DNA from: an uncultured Lachnospiraceae bacterium
GTDB lineage: Bacteria > Bacillota > Clostridia > Lachnospirales > Lachnospiraceae
Direction: 5' to 3'
Assembly: GCA_947594335.1 (NCBI GenBank)
Contig: CANQEC010000363.1
Location: 1 to 5,548 of the forward strand
DNA length: 5,548 nucleotides
Shown: positions 1-4,473 of the stretch, one piece after another
Layout of the letters: each line of letters begins with the position of its first letter
Numbering within the stretch: the first letter of the stretch is position 1
Notes under the pieces: model-generated
Told to the model about the DNA's origin: nothing
The model's input: the letters and a program-made list of their open reading frames with translations, nothing else
Databases searched by the model: none
Translations under genes and position numbers: made by a program

Positions 1-1
1 A

Positions 2-1084
2 GCTTCCAACCAGCTCGTACTGTTCACGGGCGCGCTCTCTACCGTCATCATGGCGCTGATCTACCTCTGCCGCCCTCTGATCCTGAACGGCGTGTTCGGC
101 GATATCGCCCCCGATGTAATGGCAAACTGCAACATCTACCTGCTGATTGTCGCAGCCTCGATCCCCTTTATCGCGCTTTACAACGCGGGCGCGGCAATTT
201 TCCGCTCCATGGGCGATTCCCAGACAGCCATGTTCATGTCGCTTGTCATGAACGGCATCAACCTGATCGGAAACTCAATCCTGATCTTCGGACTGAAAAT
301 GGGCGTCATGGGCGCGGCGATCCCCACGCTGATCTCACGCGCCGTCGCGGCCGTTGTCATTCTGAAACTGCTGACAAACAGCGAAAAAACTGTACATCTT
401 CCAACCCCGTTCTCCTTCCGCCCGGATTTCTCTCTGCTTAAGAAAATCCTCGGGATCGGGATTCCGAACGGACTGGAAAACAGTATGTTCCAGCTCGGAA
501 AGATTCTGGTGCTCAGCGTCGTCTCCGGTTTTGGCACAGCGTCGATCGCGGCGAACGCGGTCAGCAACAATATCGCCATGTTCCAGATCCTTCCGGGTTC
601 GGCGATCGGCTTCGCCGTGCTCACCGTGGTCTCCCAGTGCGTGGGCGCCGGAGAACCGGAACAGGCCAGATATTACACCAGAAAGCTTCTGAACATTACC
701 TATGCGGCAAAGCTTCTGCTCAACATCCTGACCGTGGCGGCGCTTCCGTTCCTGATCCGTCTGTACAACCTCTCGCCGGAAGCGGGCGATTACGTGAAAG
801 AGATCATTCAGTACCACGCCCTGTGCGTCGTCACGATATGGCCCCTCGCTTTCACGCTGCCGAACACGCTGCGCGCAGCGGCCGATGTGAAATTCCCGAT
901 GGTTCTCTCGATCGTCTCGATGTGGATCTTCCGGATCGGTTTCTCCTGGCTGCTTGGCGTACAATTCGGCTGGGGCGTCTTCGGCATCTGGGTTGCGATG
1001 ACGATCGACTGGCTGTTCCGCGCAGTCTGTTTCACCGTACGCTATCTGGGCGGAAAATGGCAGAAAGCAGCCGTTTCCGTCTGA
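2..1084 (+). CDS. MATE-family efflux transporter, 5' end outside window
   Basis: This is an inner-membrane exporter of the MATE (multidrug and toxic compound extrusion) family, which expels cationic drugs or metabolites using a sodium or proton gradient. The frame is open from the first full codon at position 2, so the true start lies upstream; 360 residues are visible of a family usual of about 450. That corresponds to roughly ten of the twelve membrane helices. Seen in the sequence: long hydrophobic stretches separated by short loops, the family-typical RSMGDSQTAMF segment followed by NGINLIGNSILIFGL and GVMGAAIPTLISR, and the second-half repeat around GIPNGLENSMFQLGK and GTASIAANAVSNNI. 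The C-terminus ends GGKWQKAAVSV. The substrate cannot be told from sequence. The next gene on the same strand starts 110 nt downstream, so co-transcription is possible but not shown. The ATG at position 50 is an internal methionine in a helix, not a start. Confidence 0.95.
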   Translation, partial: ASNQLVLFTGALSTVIMALIYLCRPLILNGVFGDIAPDVMANCNIYLLIVAASIPFIALYNAGAAIFRSMGDSQTAMFMSLVMNGINLIGNSILIFGLKMGVMGAAIPTLISRAVAAVVILKLLTNSEKTVHLPTPFSFRPDFSLLKKILGIGIPNGLENSMFQLGKILVLSVVSGFGTASIAANAVSNNIAMFQILPGSAIGFAVLTVVSQCVGAGEPEQARYYTRKLLNITYAAKLLLNILTVAALPFLIRLYNLSPEAGDYVKEIIQYHALCVVTIWPLAFTLPNTLRAAADVKFPMVLSIVSMWIFRIGFSWLLGVQFGWGVFGIWVAMTIDWLFRAVCFTVRYLGGKWQKAAVSV

Positions 1085-1117
1085 GTATGCATGCAGCTGC
1101 GGAAATCCATTCGCAGA

Positions 1118-1135
1118 GGCGGCAGTGCGGCCGCC
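1118..1135 (+). other. GC-rich hairpin between transporter and kinase genes
   Basis: GGCGGC (1118-1123) and GCCGCC (1130-1135) form a perfect 6-bp stem around the loop AGTGCG. It lies 33 nt after the transporter stop. No T-run follows, so it is not a classical intrinsic terminator; it could be a weak terminator or an mRNA end-stabilising hairpin, or simply chance in GC-rich DNA. Confidence 0.3.
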
Positions 1136-1180
1136 AACACCGCAAAAATTCAGGATCCCGTATAGGAACAGCACAAAAAC

Positions 1181-1187
1181 AAGGAGA
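1181..1187 (+). promoter_or_regulatory. Ribosome binding site of the shikimate kinase gene
   Basis: AAGGAGA ends 7 nt before the ATG at 1195. This strong match fixes the start of the kinase. The same frame is open upstream to about 637, but that extension overlaps the transporter gene and has no coding support. Confidence 0.85.
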
Positions 1188-1194
1188 TATTTCC

Positions 1195-1698
1195 ATGAAT
1201 AAAACCAACATCACGTTAATCGGAATGCCTGGCGCCGGCAAAAGCACGGTTGGCGTCGTGCTCGCGAAAGTACTCGGCTATGATTTCATCGATTCCGATC
1301 TCCTGATCCAGAAAGAGGAAGGGAAACTGCTGTGGCAGATCATCGCCGAAAAGGGCTGCGACGGCTTCGCACTCGTCGAAGAACGCGTAAACAGCGGCAT
1401 CCAGGCAGACCGCTCCGTCATCGCAACCGGCGGCAGCGTCGTATACAGCGGGCGCGCCATGCAGCATTTGCGGCAGATCAGCACGGTTGTCTACCTGAAG
1501 GTATCCTGTGACACTTTAAAAAACAGGCTCGGTGATCTCGAGAAACGTGGCGTCTCCTTCCGGCCGGGACAGACGCTGGAAGGTCTCTATGCAGAACGCA
1601 TCCCCCTTTACGAAAAATACGCGCATATCACGGTCGCGCTCGACGATTTTGACGTGCAGCACGCAGTGCGGCAGATCCAGCAGGCGCTGGAAGACTGA
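1195..1698 (+). CDS. Shikimate kinase family protein (divergent)
   Basis: A 167-residue P-loop kinase of the shikimate kinase family, which phosphorylates shikimate at the 3-OH with ATP in the chorismate pathway in the cytosol. Seen: Walker A GMPGAGKST at residues 10-18, the FIDSD motif with acidic residues D33 and D35 (the second matches the shikimate/magnesium-binding Asp), a Gly-rich ATGGS motif at 77-81, and the lid-to-helix segment ending AERIPLYEKYA, whose R135 matches the conserved substrate-contacting Arg. Two usual features differ. The Arg of the FRxxE motif is Ala here (GFALVEE, A59), and the third Gly of GGG is Ser (S81). The ATGGSVVYS form is one I associate with a clostridial subgroup routinely annotated as shikimate kinase, so substrate specificity is less sure than the fold. 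Length is normal for the family. It follows the transporter on the same strand; no other aromatic-pathway gene is in view. Confidence 0.88.
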   Translation: MNKTNITLIGMPGAGKSTVGVVLAKVLGYDFIDSDLLIQKEEGKLLWQIIAEKGCDGFALVEERVNSGIQADRSVIATGGSVVYSGRAMQHLRQISTVVYLKVSCDTLKNRLGDLEKRGVSFRPGQTLEGLYAERIPLYEKYAHITVALDDFDVQHAVRQIQQALED

Positions 1699-1745
1699 AT
1701 CTCAGACGGGCCACATTCTGCGGCGCAGTATGCGTGTAAATTATC

Positions 1746-1791
1746 AGAAGCTGTCCAAAGCAGACCTTTTTGTCCTCTCCGGGCAGCTTCT
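1746..1791. other. Imperfect inverted repeat between convergent genes, possible terminator
   Basis: AGAAGCTGTCC (1746-1756) pairs with GGGCAGCTTCT (1781-1791) in an 11-bp stem with one G-T pair and a loop of 24 nt. It sits between the stops of the kinase (1698, + strand) and the small protein gene (1805, - strand), where a bidirectional terminator would be expected. Neither strand has a clear T-run after the stem, and the loop is long, so the terminator role is only a guess from position. Confidence 0.35.
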
Positions 1792-1804
1792 CCATACCTG
1801 ACTC

Positions 1805-2029
1805 TCACCACTCTTTTTTTATTTCATCCGCCTTTACTCCATACCGCTCCATAAACTCCTTCAAGTCGCTGTCATTGCGGATCAGCATCAGCTCCTCAAA
1901 TTTTCCGTCGGCAATGCTCTTGAAGCCCGCGACTTTCTCCCCGGTACAGATGCTCGCATGCACAACCGGATATTTTCCTGTCTTGTCAAATGTCTCCTGT
2001 ACTTTTTGTTTCTTTTTTCCAAACAGCAT
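1805..2029 (-). CDS. Conserved small protein of unknown function (74 aa)
   Basis: A 74-residue acidic/basic soluble protein with no signal peptide or membrane segment. It begins MLFGKKKQKV, has a central block SICTGEKVAGFK (26-37) and GKFEELMLI (42-50), and ends in a charged helix with ERYGVKADEIKKEW. I recognise the style (a K-rich start, 'ASICTGE.VAGFK', 'GKFEE.MLI', then a helix) as a short family widespread in clostridia with no function I can name. The start is supported by AAAGGGG (2037-2043) ending 7 nt before the ATG. It lies 61 nt downstream of the duplicated nuclease C-terminal frame on the same strand, so it could be read from the same transcript, and it converges with the kinase gene. 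I see no clear promoter of its own in the 61-nt gap. Confidence 0.8.
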   Translation of the reverse strand: MLFGKKKQKVQETFDKTGKYPVVHASICTGEKVAGFKSIADGKFEELMLIRNDSDLKEFMERYGVKADEIKKEW

Positions 2030-2036
2030 ATCGTTT

Positions 2037-2043
2037 CCCCTTT
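2037..2043 (-). promoter_or_regulatory. Ribosome binding site of the 74-aa protein
   Basis: On the - strand this reads AAAGGGG, 7 nt before the ATG at 2029. It supports this start for a gene short enough to be doubted otherwise. Confidence 0.7.
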
Positions 2044-2090
2044 CCTGATTTCACCAACAACTCTGATATCTTTGATGCTCCTTATATACG

Positions 2091-2336
2091 TCATACGTGA
2101 ACCATAAGTTCTCTCTCTATCTCCCTGATTTCTTCCCCCGTTAAGCCTGTAAATGAAGCAATCTCCTCATAGTCGAGTTTCCCACTGCGCAGCATACGTT
2201 CTGCTGTCTCCTTCTTTTCTTTCTCTATTCCTTTTTCTATTCCTTTTTCTATTCCTTTCTCTATCCCTTTCTCTATTCCTTTCTCTATCCCTTTCTCCAT
2301 ACCTCGGCTCCACACATAACCTGAAAGATTACACAT
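2091..2336 (-). CDS. Free-standing duplicated C-terminal domain of the Rpn-like nuclease (81 aa)
   Basis: This frame is the tandem copy of the nuclease C-terminus. From the ATG at 2336 it encodes 81 residues: MCNLSGYVWSRG, then MEK and six GIEK units, then the charged segment EKKETAERMLRSGK and the tail EEIASFTGLTGEEIREIEREL, ending MVHV. The predicted product is a soluble, charged, mainly helical protein with no catalytic residues of the nuclease core. I chose this start because GGAAAGGAG ends 9 nt before it. The longer start at 2369 (92 aa, MEGNAGKEID...) has no ribosome site before it. It lies just downstream of the nuclease, in the same frame, separated by the nuclease stop. By analogy with C-terminal RpnS products of E. 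coli Rpn systems it could bind and restrain the nuclease, but this is inference. It could instead be an untranslated leftover of slippage or unequal recombination. Confidence 0.5.
   Translation of the reverse strand: MCNLSGYVWSRGMEKGIEKGIEKGIEKGIEKGIEKGIEKEKKETAERMLRSGKLDYEEIASFTGLTGEEIREIERELMVHV
2221..2304 (-). repeat. 12-bp coding repeat array, copy A (7 units)
   Basis: Seven contiguous 12-nt units. On the + strand they are variants of TTCTCTATYCCT; on the coding (-) strand they encode GMEK followed by six GIEK. The unit length is a multiple of three, so gain or loss of units keeps the frame. Units differ from each other only at two or three positions, which points to expansion by slippage or recombination. 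Confidence 0.97.
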
Positions 2337-2345
2337 GATATCTAT

Positions 2346-2354
2346 CTCCTTTCC
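2346..2354 (-). promoter_or_regulatory. Ribosome binding site before the duplicated C-terminal frame
   Basis: The - strand reads GGAAAGGAG, with a 9-nt spacer (2337-2345) to the ATG at 2336. It is as good as or better than the ribosome sites of the neighbouring genes and decides the start chosen for the 81-residue protein. In the longer frame it also encodes the residues G-K-E. Confidence 0.6.
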
Positions 2355-2393
2355 AGCGTTCCCTTCCATACCGATATGGAAGTTTTCTATATG

Positions 2394-2627
2394 TCATGCG
2401 TGAACCATAAGTTCTCTCTCTATCTCCCTGATTTCTTCCTCCGTTAAGCCTGTAAATGAAGCAATCTCCTCATGGGCGAGTTTTCCACTGCGCAGCATAC
2501 GTTCTGCTGTCTCCTTCTTTTCTTTCTCTATTCCTTTTTCTATTCCTTTCTCTATCCCTTTCTCTATTCCTTTCTCTATCCCTTTCTCCATACCTCGGCT
2601 CCACACATAACCTGAAAGATTACACAT
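2394..2627 (-). CDS. Possible internal-start C-terminal product of the nuclease gene (77 aa)
   Basis: Within the nuclease frame, Met255 is preceded by GGAAAGGAG with 9-nt spacing. Initiation there would give a 77-residue protein: MCNLSGYVWSRG, GMEK plus five GIEK units, and the tail ending MVHA. It lacks the whole catalytic core. E. coli Rpn genes are known to make such an in-frame C-terminal product (RpnS) that blocks the full-length enzyme. Whether this more distant relative does so is inference. The ribosome-site match could also arise by chance from the codons for G-K-E. Confidence 0.35.
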   Translation of the reverse strand: MCNLSGYVWSRGMEKGIEKGIEKGIEKGIEKGIEKEKKETAERMLRSGKLAHEEIASFTGLTEEEIREIERELMVHA

Positions 2628-3389
2628 GATATCTATCTCCTTTCCAGCGTTCCCTTCCATACCGATATGGAAGTCCTCCTCCAGCTCTCTCTTTTTCTCC
2701 TCGGCTCCTTTTGCCGGCGACAGCAGTGTGTTCAGCATCCGCAGTGTCTCGTCCTCTGTTTCACTCTCCTCGTTCAGCGTAATCAGAACAACCGACAGCT
2801 TGTCATACGCCTTCGGAATATCAGGGATTCCCTTTATCAGATCCCTCTTTCGAATGCTGTATTCGGATATGGCATTTCCTGCTCTCCTGCTGGCATTCAT
2901 ACAGATCCAGATACTCACCACTTTTTTGATCCCATTATAATCCGGTATGGAAAATTCCGTCCCAAGCTGCGCGGATATCATCCGGCTCGCATAAAAGATC
3001 CCCCTCGTCTCGATCCGGTACCCCGGCCAGAAATCCTTCTGCGCCTCTACATTTACGAGAATCCTCACCTTCTCCGTTTTGTCCGGACAGTAAGCAAAGA
3101 ACCGGATATCATAATACACCGCGCCCTCTCCCGGTACTTTATCCTCGCCGGACATCCCGCTGACCTGCTCCGGATTTGTCTCCCCGGGATTGACTGCCAC
3201 GGAGGATATTTCCGGCTCCCCCTCTATATACGGGATAATTTCCTGTATTTCCAGTCCCTTAAATCCGTCCACGGTCCGCCGCAGGATCCAGGCCAGTATC
3301 ACCTTCTGCGACAGTACTTTTTTCACCTGTCCGTCATACTGTATCCTCGCATCCGCAGCAGACAGGTTTCTCATCAGTTCATTCTTCAT
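2394..3389 (-). CDS. Rpn-like PD-(D/E)xK nuclease / 'transposase family' protein
   Basis: A 331-residue cytosolic protein of the PD-(D/E)xK nuclease superfamily, the group annotated as 'Rpn family recombination-promoting nuclease/putative transposase' in clostridia. Seen: an N-terminal segment NLSAADARIQYDGQVKKVL, a core with D94 (VYYDIRF) and E115-x-Q117 (VNVEAQKDF) fitting the D...ExQ form of the active site, then the family-typical GYRIETRGIFYASRMIS, PDYNGIKKVVSIWICMN and LSVVLITLNE. A charged linker leads to MCNLSGYVW (255 on), GMEK plus five GIEK units, and a tail EEIASFTGLTEEEIREIEREL. The start is the ATG at 3389, preceded by AAAGGGGAG; an upstream in-frame ATG at 3422 would add 11 residues without a ribosome site. 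Length is usual for the family. Such proteins are linked to DNA cleavage, recombination and, in E. coli, toxicity and phage defence. Its C-terminal third is duplicated immediately downstream. Confidence 0.92.
   Translation of the reverse strand: MKNELMRNLSAADARIQYDGQVKKVLSQKVILAWILRRTVDGFKGLEIQEIIPYIEGEPEISSVAVNPGETNPEQVSGMSGEDKVPGEGAVYYDIRFFAYCPDKTEKVRILVNVEAQKDFWPGYRIETRGIFYASRMISAQLGTEFSIPDYNGIKKVVSIWICMNASRRAGNAISEYSIRKRDLIKGIPDIPKAYDKLSVVLITLNEESETEDETLRMLNTLLSPAKGAEEKKRELEEDFHIGMEGNAGKEIDIMCNLSGYVWSRGMEKGIEKGIEKGIEKGIEKGIEKEKKETAERMLRSGKLAHEEIASFTGLTEEEIREIERELMVHA
2524..2595 (-). repeat. 12-bp coding repeat array, copy B (6 units)
   Basis: Six 12-nt units encoding GMEK and five GIEK on the - strand. 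The order of unit variants matches copy A except that one TTTTCTATTCCT unit is missing, so the two arrays differ by exactly one unit gained or lost after the duplication. Confidence 0.97.
2637..2645 (-). promoter_or_regulatory. Internal Shine-Dalgarno sequence in the nuclease gene
   Basis: GGAAAGGAG on the - strand, 9 nt before the internal ATG at 2627 (spacer 2628-2636). It is identical to the site in copy A. It is the basis for proposing an internal translation start. Confidence 0.45.
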
Positions 3390-3393
3390 GATT

Positions 3394-3402
3394 CTCCCCT
3401 TT
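3394..3402 (-). promoter_or_regulatory. Ribosome binding site of the Rpn-like nuclease
   Basis: AAAGGGGAG on the - strand ends 4 nt before the ATG at 3389 (6 nt from the AGGGG core). It decides in favour of MKNELMRN as the N-terminus over the upstream in-frame ATG at 3422. Confidence 0.75.
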
Positions 3403-3465
3403 GCTTGCTTCCTAATCCACACCCGATAATTTAACAGAGTGCGGCTGCCTTAACGGCTTGAAAGT

Positions 3466-3494
3466 ACTATACCCTGATTTTTCATCTGAAGCAA
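3466..3494 (-). promoter_or_regulatory. Likely sigma-A promoter of the nuclease gene
   Basis: On the - strand TTGCTT (3494-3489) is followed after exactly 17 nt by TATAGT (3471-3466). Transcription would start near 3459, giving a leader of about 70 nt before the ATG at 3389. Both hexamers differ from consensus at one or two positions. An inverted copy of a CATATGAAAGT motif lies about 12 bp upstream of the -35 box. Confidence 0.5.
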
Positions 3495-3506
3495 TTATTT
3501 TTATGC

Positions 3507-3591
3507 CATATGAAAGTTCCGGAAATTGTGACTGCAGATTCTCATTAGGTTATTTCAAATATACTTCACTTTTCATATGACTTTTCATATT
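3507..3591. repeat. ACTTTTCATATG motif: one inverted and two tandem copies
   Basis: ACTTTTCATATG (3568-3579) is followed directly by ACTTTTCATATT (3580-3591). CATATGAAAGT (3507-3517) is the reverse complement with one base fewer. All three lie upstream of the nuclease promoter, in the spacer between it and the HNH gene. They could be a regulator's binding sites; AT-rich chance repeats are the alternative. Confidence 0.5.
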
Positions 3592-3718
3592 ATATCACTT
3601 TATTTATTGTTTGTACACACTAATATTTGGCTGATGAGATATTATTGTTCCTGCTTCTGGCAAAATAATTGAAGGGAAGACAATCGTTGCCTGTGCCCAT
3701 CGGAATGACCTGATAATC

Positions 3719-4111
3719 CTATTGTACCTCTAATCCTCCTGTTTGCAAAGCCTGCCCTCTCAGATGATAATCAAGCACAAGCTTTTGTTCCTCCCCATTA
3801 TCATATATGTACATGGCACGTCTGCGGTCAAATACCGAATCCTTATCATGAATTATGCTGTGATGATTCGGACATACAATCATCTGATGGGTAACATCAT
3901 TATTTAAACTCTTAACAAAATAGTCGATATGATGCGCCTCCGCTATATACGAGCCAAATTCCTCCCCTATCACCTGCCCGCATATCTGGCACCTGTAGCC
4001 ATACAGAAGTTTCAGGTTGTCCCCTATCTTTCGATTAAGCTTCCTGATTTTCATAAATTTCAGGTCTTTCTCCAAATGGACATTTTCGTCGTTGAGGATG
4101 TCTGATTCCAT
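3719..4111 (-). CDS. HNH endonuclease domain protein, possibly 5'-truncated
   Basis: A 130-residue protein with a zinc-binding HNH (beta-beta-alpha metal) nuclease domain. Seen: a basic lead-in KIRKLNRKIGDNLKLLYGYR (21-40), the first zinc pair CQIC (C41, C44), the catalytic AEAHHID with H60/H61, and VCPNHHSIIH (C80, N82, H83, H84, H88), then a strand ending LDYHL, a typical close of this domain. The domain is complete. In similar proteins it often forms the C-terminal part of longer restriction-type or defence nucleases. Here only about 25 residues precede it, and the ATG at 4111 has no Shine-Dalgarno sequence. A stop (TAA) lies ten codons upstream with no other usual start between, so the gene may be a 5'-truncated remnant or depend on weak initiation. 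Role (restriction, mobile-element homing or other) cannot be decided from sequence. Confidence 0.75.
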   Translation of the reverse strand: MESDILNDENVHLEKDLKFMKIRKLNRKIGDNLKLLYGYRCQICGQVIGEEFGSYIAEAHHIDYFVKSLNNDVTHQMIVCPNHHSIIHDKDSVFDRRRAMYIYDNGEEQKLVLDYHLRGQALQTGGLEVQ

Positions 4112-4139
4112 AATGCGCTCACTGATACAGTCTGATTCC
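4100..4139. repeat. Short direct repeat spanning the HNH start codon
   Basis: GTCTGATTCC occurs at 4100-4109 and 4130-4139, exactly 30 bp apart. Read on the - strand in the HNH frame both give E-S-D. It may mark a small duplication at the 5' end of the gene, or be chance. Confidence 0.45.
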
Positions 4140-4473
4140 CTTTAACTCCCTACGCTTGAGGAAATACCACATAATCTAACTGAAAATAACCTTTATATTT
4201 TGTTTCTCGTGTTCCAATATGTGGGATTCAAAAACATTCCATCTCTGTACAAAATAACAAAACCATCATTATACCGTAATACATAAGCAGCAAATCAACA
4301 GGTATTTATGCGCATAGAAAAAATTTCGTTTTTATTTGCTATTGACGTGATACCGCCTGCATTAGAATATAAGTATCTCTTAAAATTTTTAGATTCATAG
4401 AAGAGTTTTGTATAGAAAATAAGAAAGGAATCGAATCATCTCATCTCCACACAATTTTAGGTTAAATAGATTT
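4112..4473. other. AT-rich spacer between the two HNH genes
   Basis: About 362 bp with no supported gene. It holds the candidate - strand promoter at 4268-4298. Small frames are present: 17 residues on the - strand ending 13 nt before the HNH start (MWYFLKRRELKGIRLYQ), and 30 residues on the + strand from 4308. Neither has a good ribosome site. No strong terminator hairpin follows the gene that ends at 4474. The stretch may be the decayed 5' part of the HNH gene. Confidence 0.5.
4268..4298 (-). promoter_or_regulatory. Candidate promoter for the HNH gene
   Basis: On the - strand TTGATT (4298-4293) and a perfect TATAAT (4273-4268) are 19 nt apart, slightly wide. Transcription would start near 4261, about 150 nt before the HNH start codon. 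The DNA is AT-rich, so a chance TATAAT is likely enough to keep confidence low. Confidence 0.35.

Larger units (their letters stand above)
2085..2383 (-). repeat. Tandem duplication, copy A (gene-distal copy)
   Basis: A 299-bp copy of the 3' end of the nuclease gene, matching 2388-2674 (287 bp) with only 4 nt (TTTC) between the two. By eye I count about six single-base differences plus one 12-bp repeat unit extra in this copy. The copy runs from the codons for FHIGMEGN through the GIEK repeats, the C-terminal tail and the stop, and ends about 6 nt past the stop. On the right side of the GIEK repeats, from 2305 to 2383, the two copies are identical. Confidence 0.96.
2388..2674 (-). repeat. Tandem duplication, copy B (within the nuclease gene)
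   Basis: The 287-bp partner of copy A (2085-2383). It forms the last part of the full-length nuclease gene, from FHIGMEGN to just past its stop. It has one fewer 12-bp unit than copy A. Homology to copy A stops abruptly at both ends (beyond 2674 and below 2388), as expected of a direct tandem duplication of a single segment. Confidence 0.96.
3403..3718. other. Intergenic stretch between nuclease and HNH gene
   Basis: About 316 bp without a gene I can support. It contains the nuclease promoter (3466-3494) and the CATATG-type repeats (3507-3591); the rest, 3592-3718, is AT-rich. It holds no convincing terminator for the HNH gene that ends at 3719, no long open frame and no tRNA-like structure that I can see. 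Confidence 0.6.

Noticed and set aside
335..1174. 279-codon - strand open frame
   Set aside because: It is antisense to the MATE transporter, charged and low in any recognisable motif; a shadow frame in GC-rich DNA.
637..1194. Long + strand open frame running into the kinase start
   Set aside because: It overlaps the transporter gene in another frame, is Arg-rich without family features, and the kinase start at 1195 has a strong ribosome site.
2153..2338. + strand frame rich in Leu/Phe/Ser repeats
   Set aside because: It is simply the opposite-strand reading of the GIEK coding repeats.
2221..2595. CRISPR-like array
   Set aside because: The units are contiguous 12-bp coding repeats with no spacers and lie inside protein-coding frames.
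2667..3434. 255-codon + strand open frame
   Set aside because: It is antisense to the clear Rpn-like nuclease gene, with no domain pattern; a shadow of that gene's codon use.
3580..3620. TATAAT on the - strand within the repeat region
   Set aside because: No acceptable -35 box at a proper distance, and the TTGCTT/TATAGT pair nearer the nuclease gene fits better.
4343..4375. TTGACG followed by TATAAG on the + strand
   Set aside because: Spacing of 20 nt is too wide and no + strand gene follows.
4308..4400. 30-codon + strand frame starting MRIEKISFLFAIDV
   Set aside because: No good ribosome site and no recognisable family; length is within chance for this AT-rich spacer.
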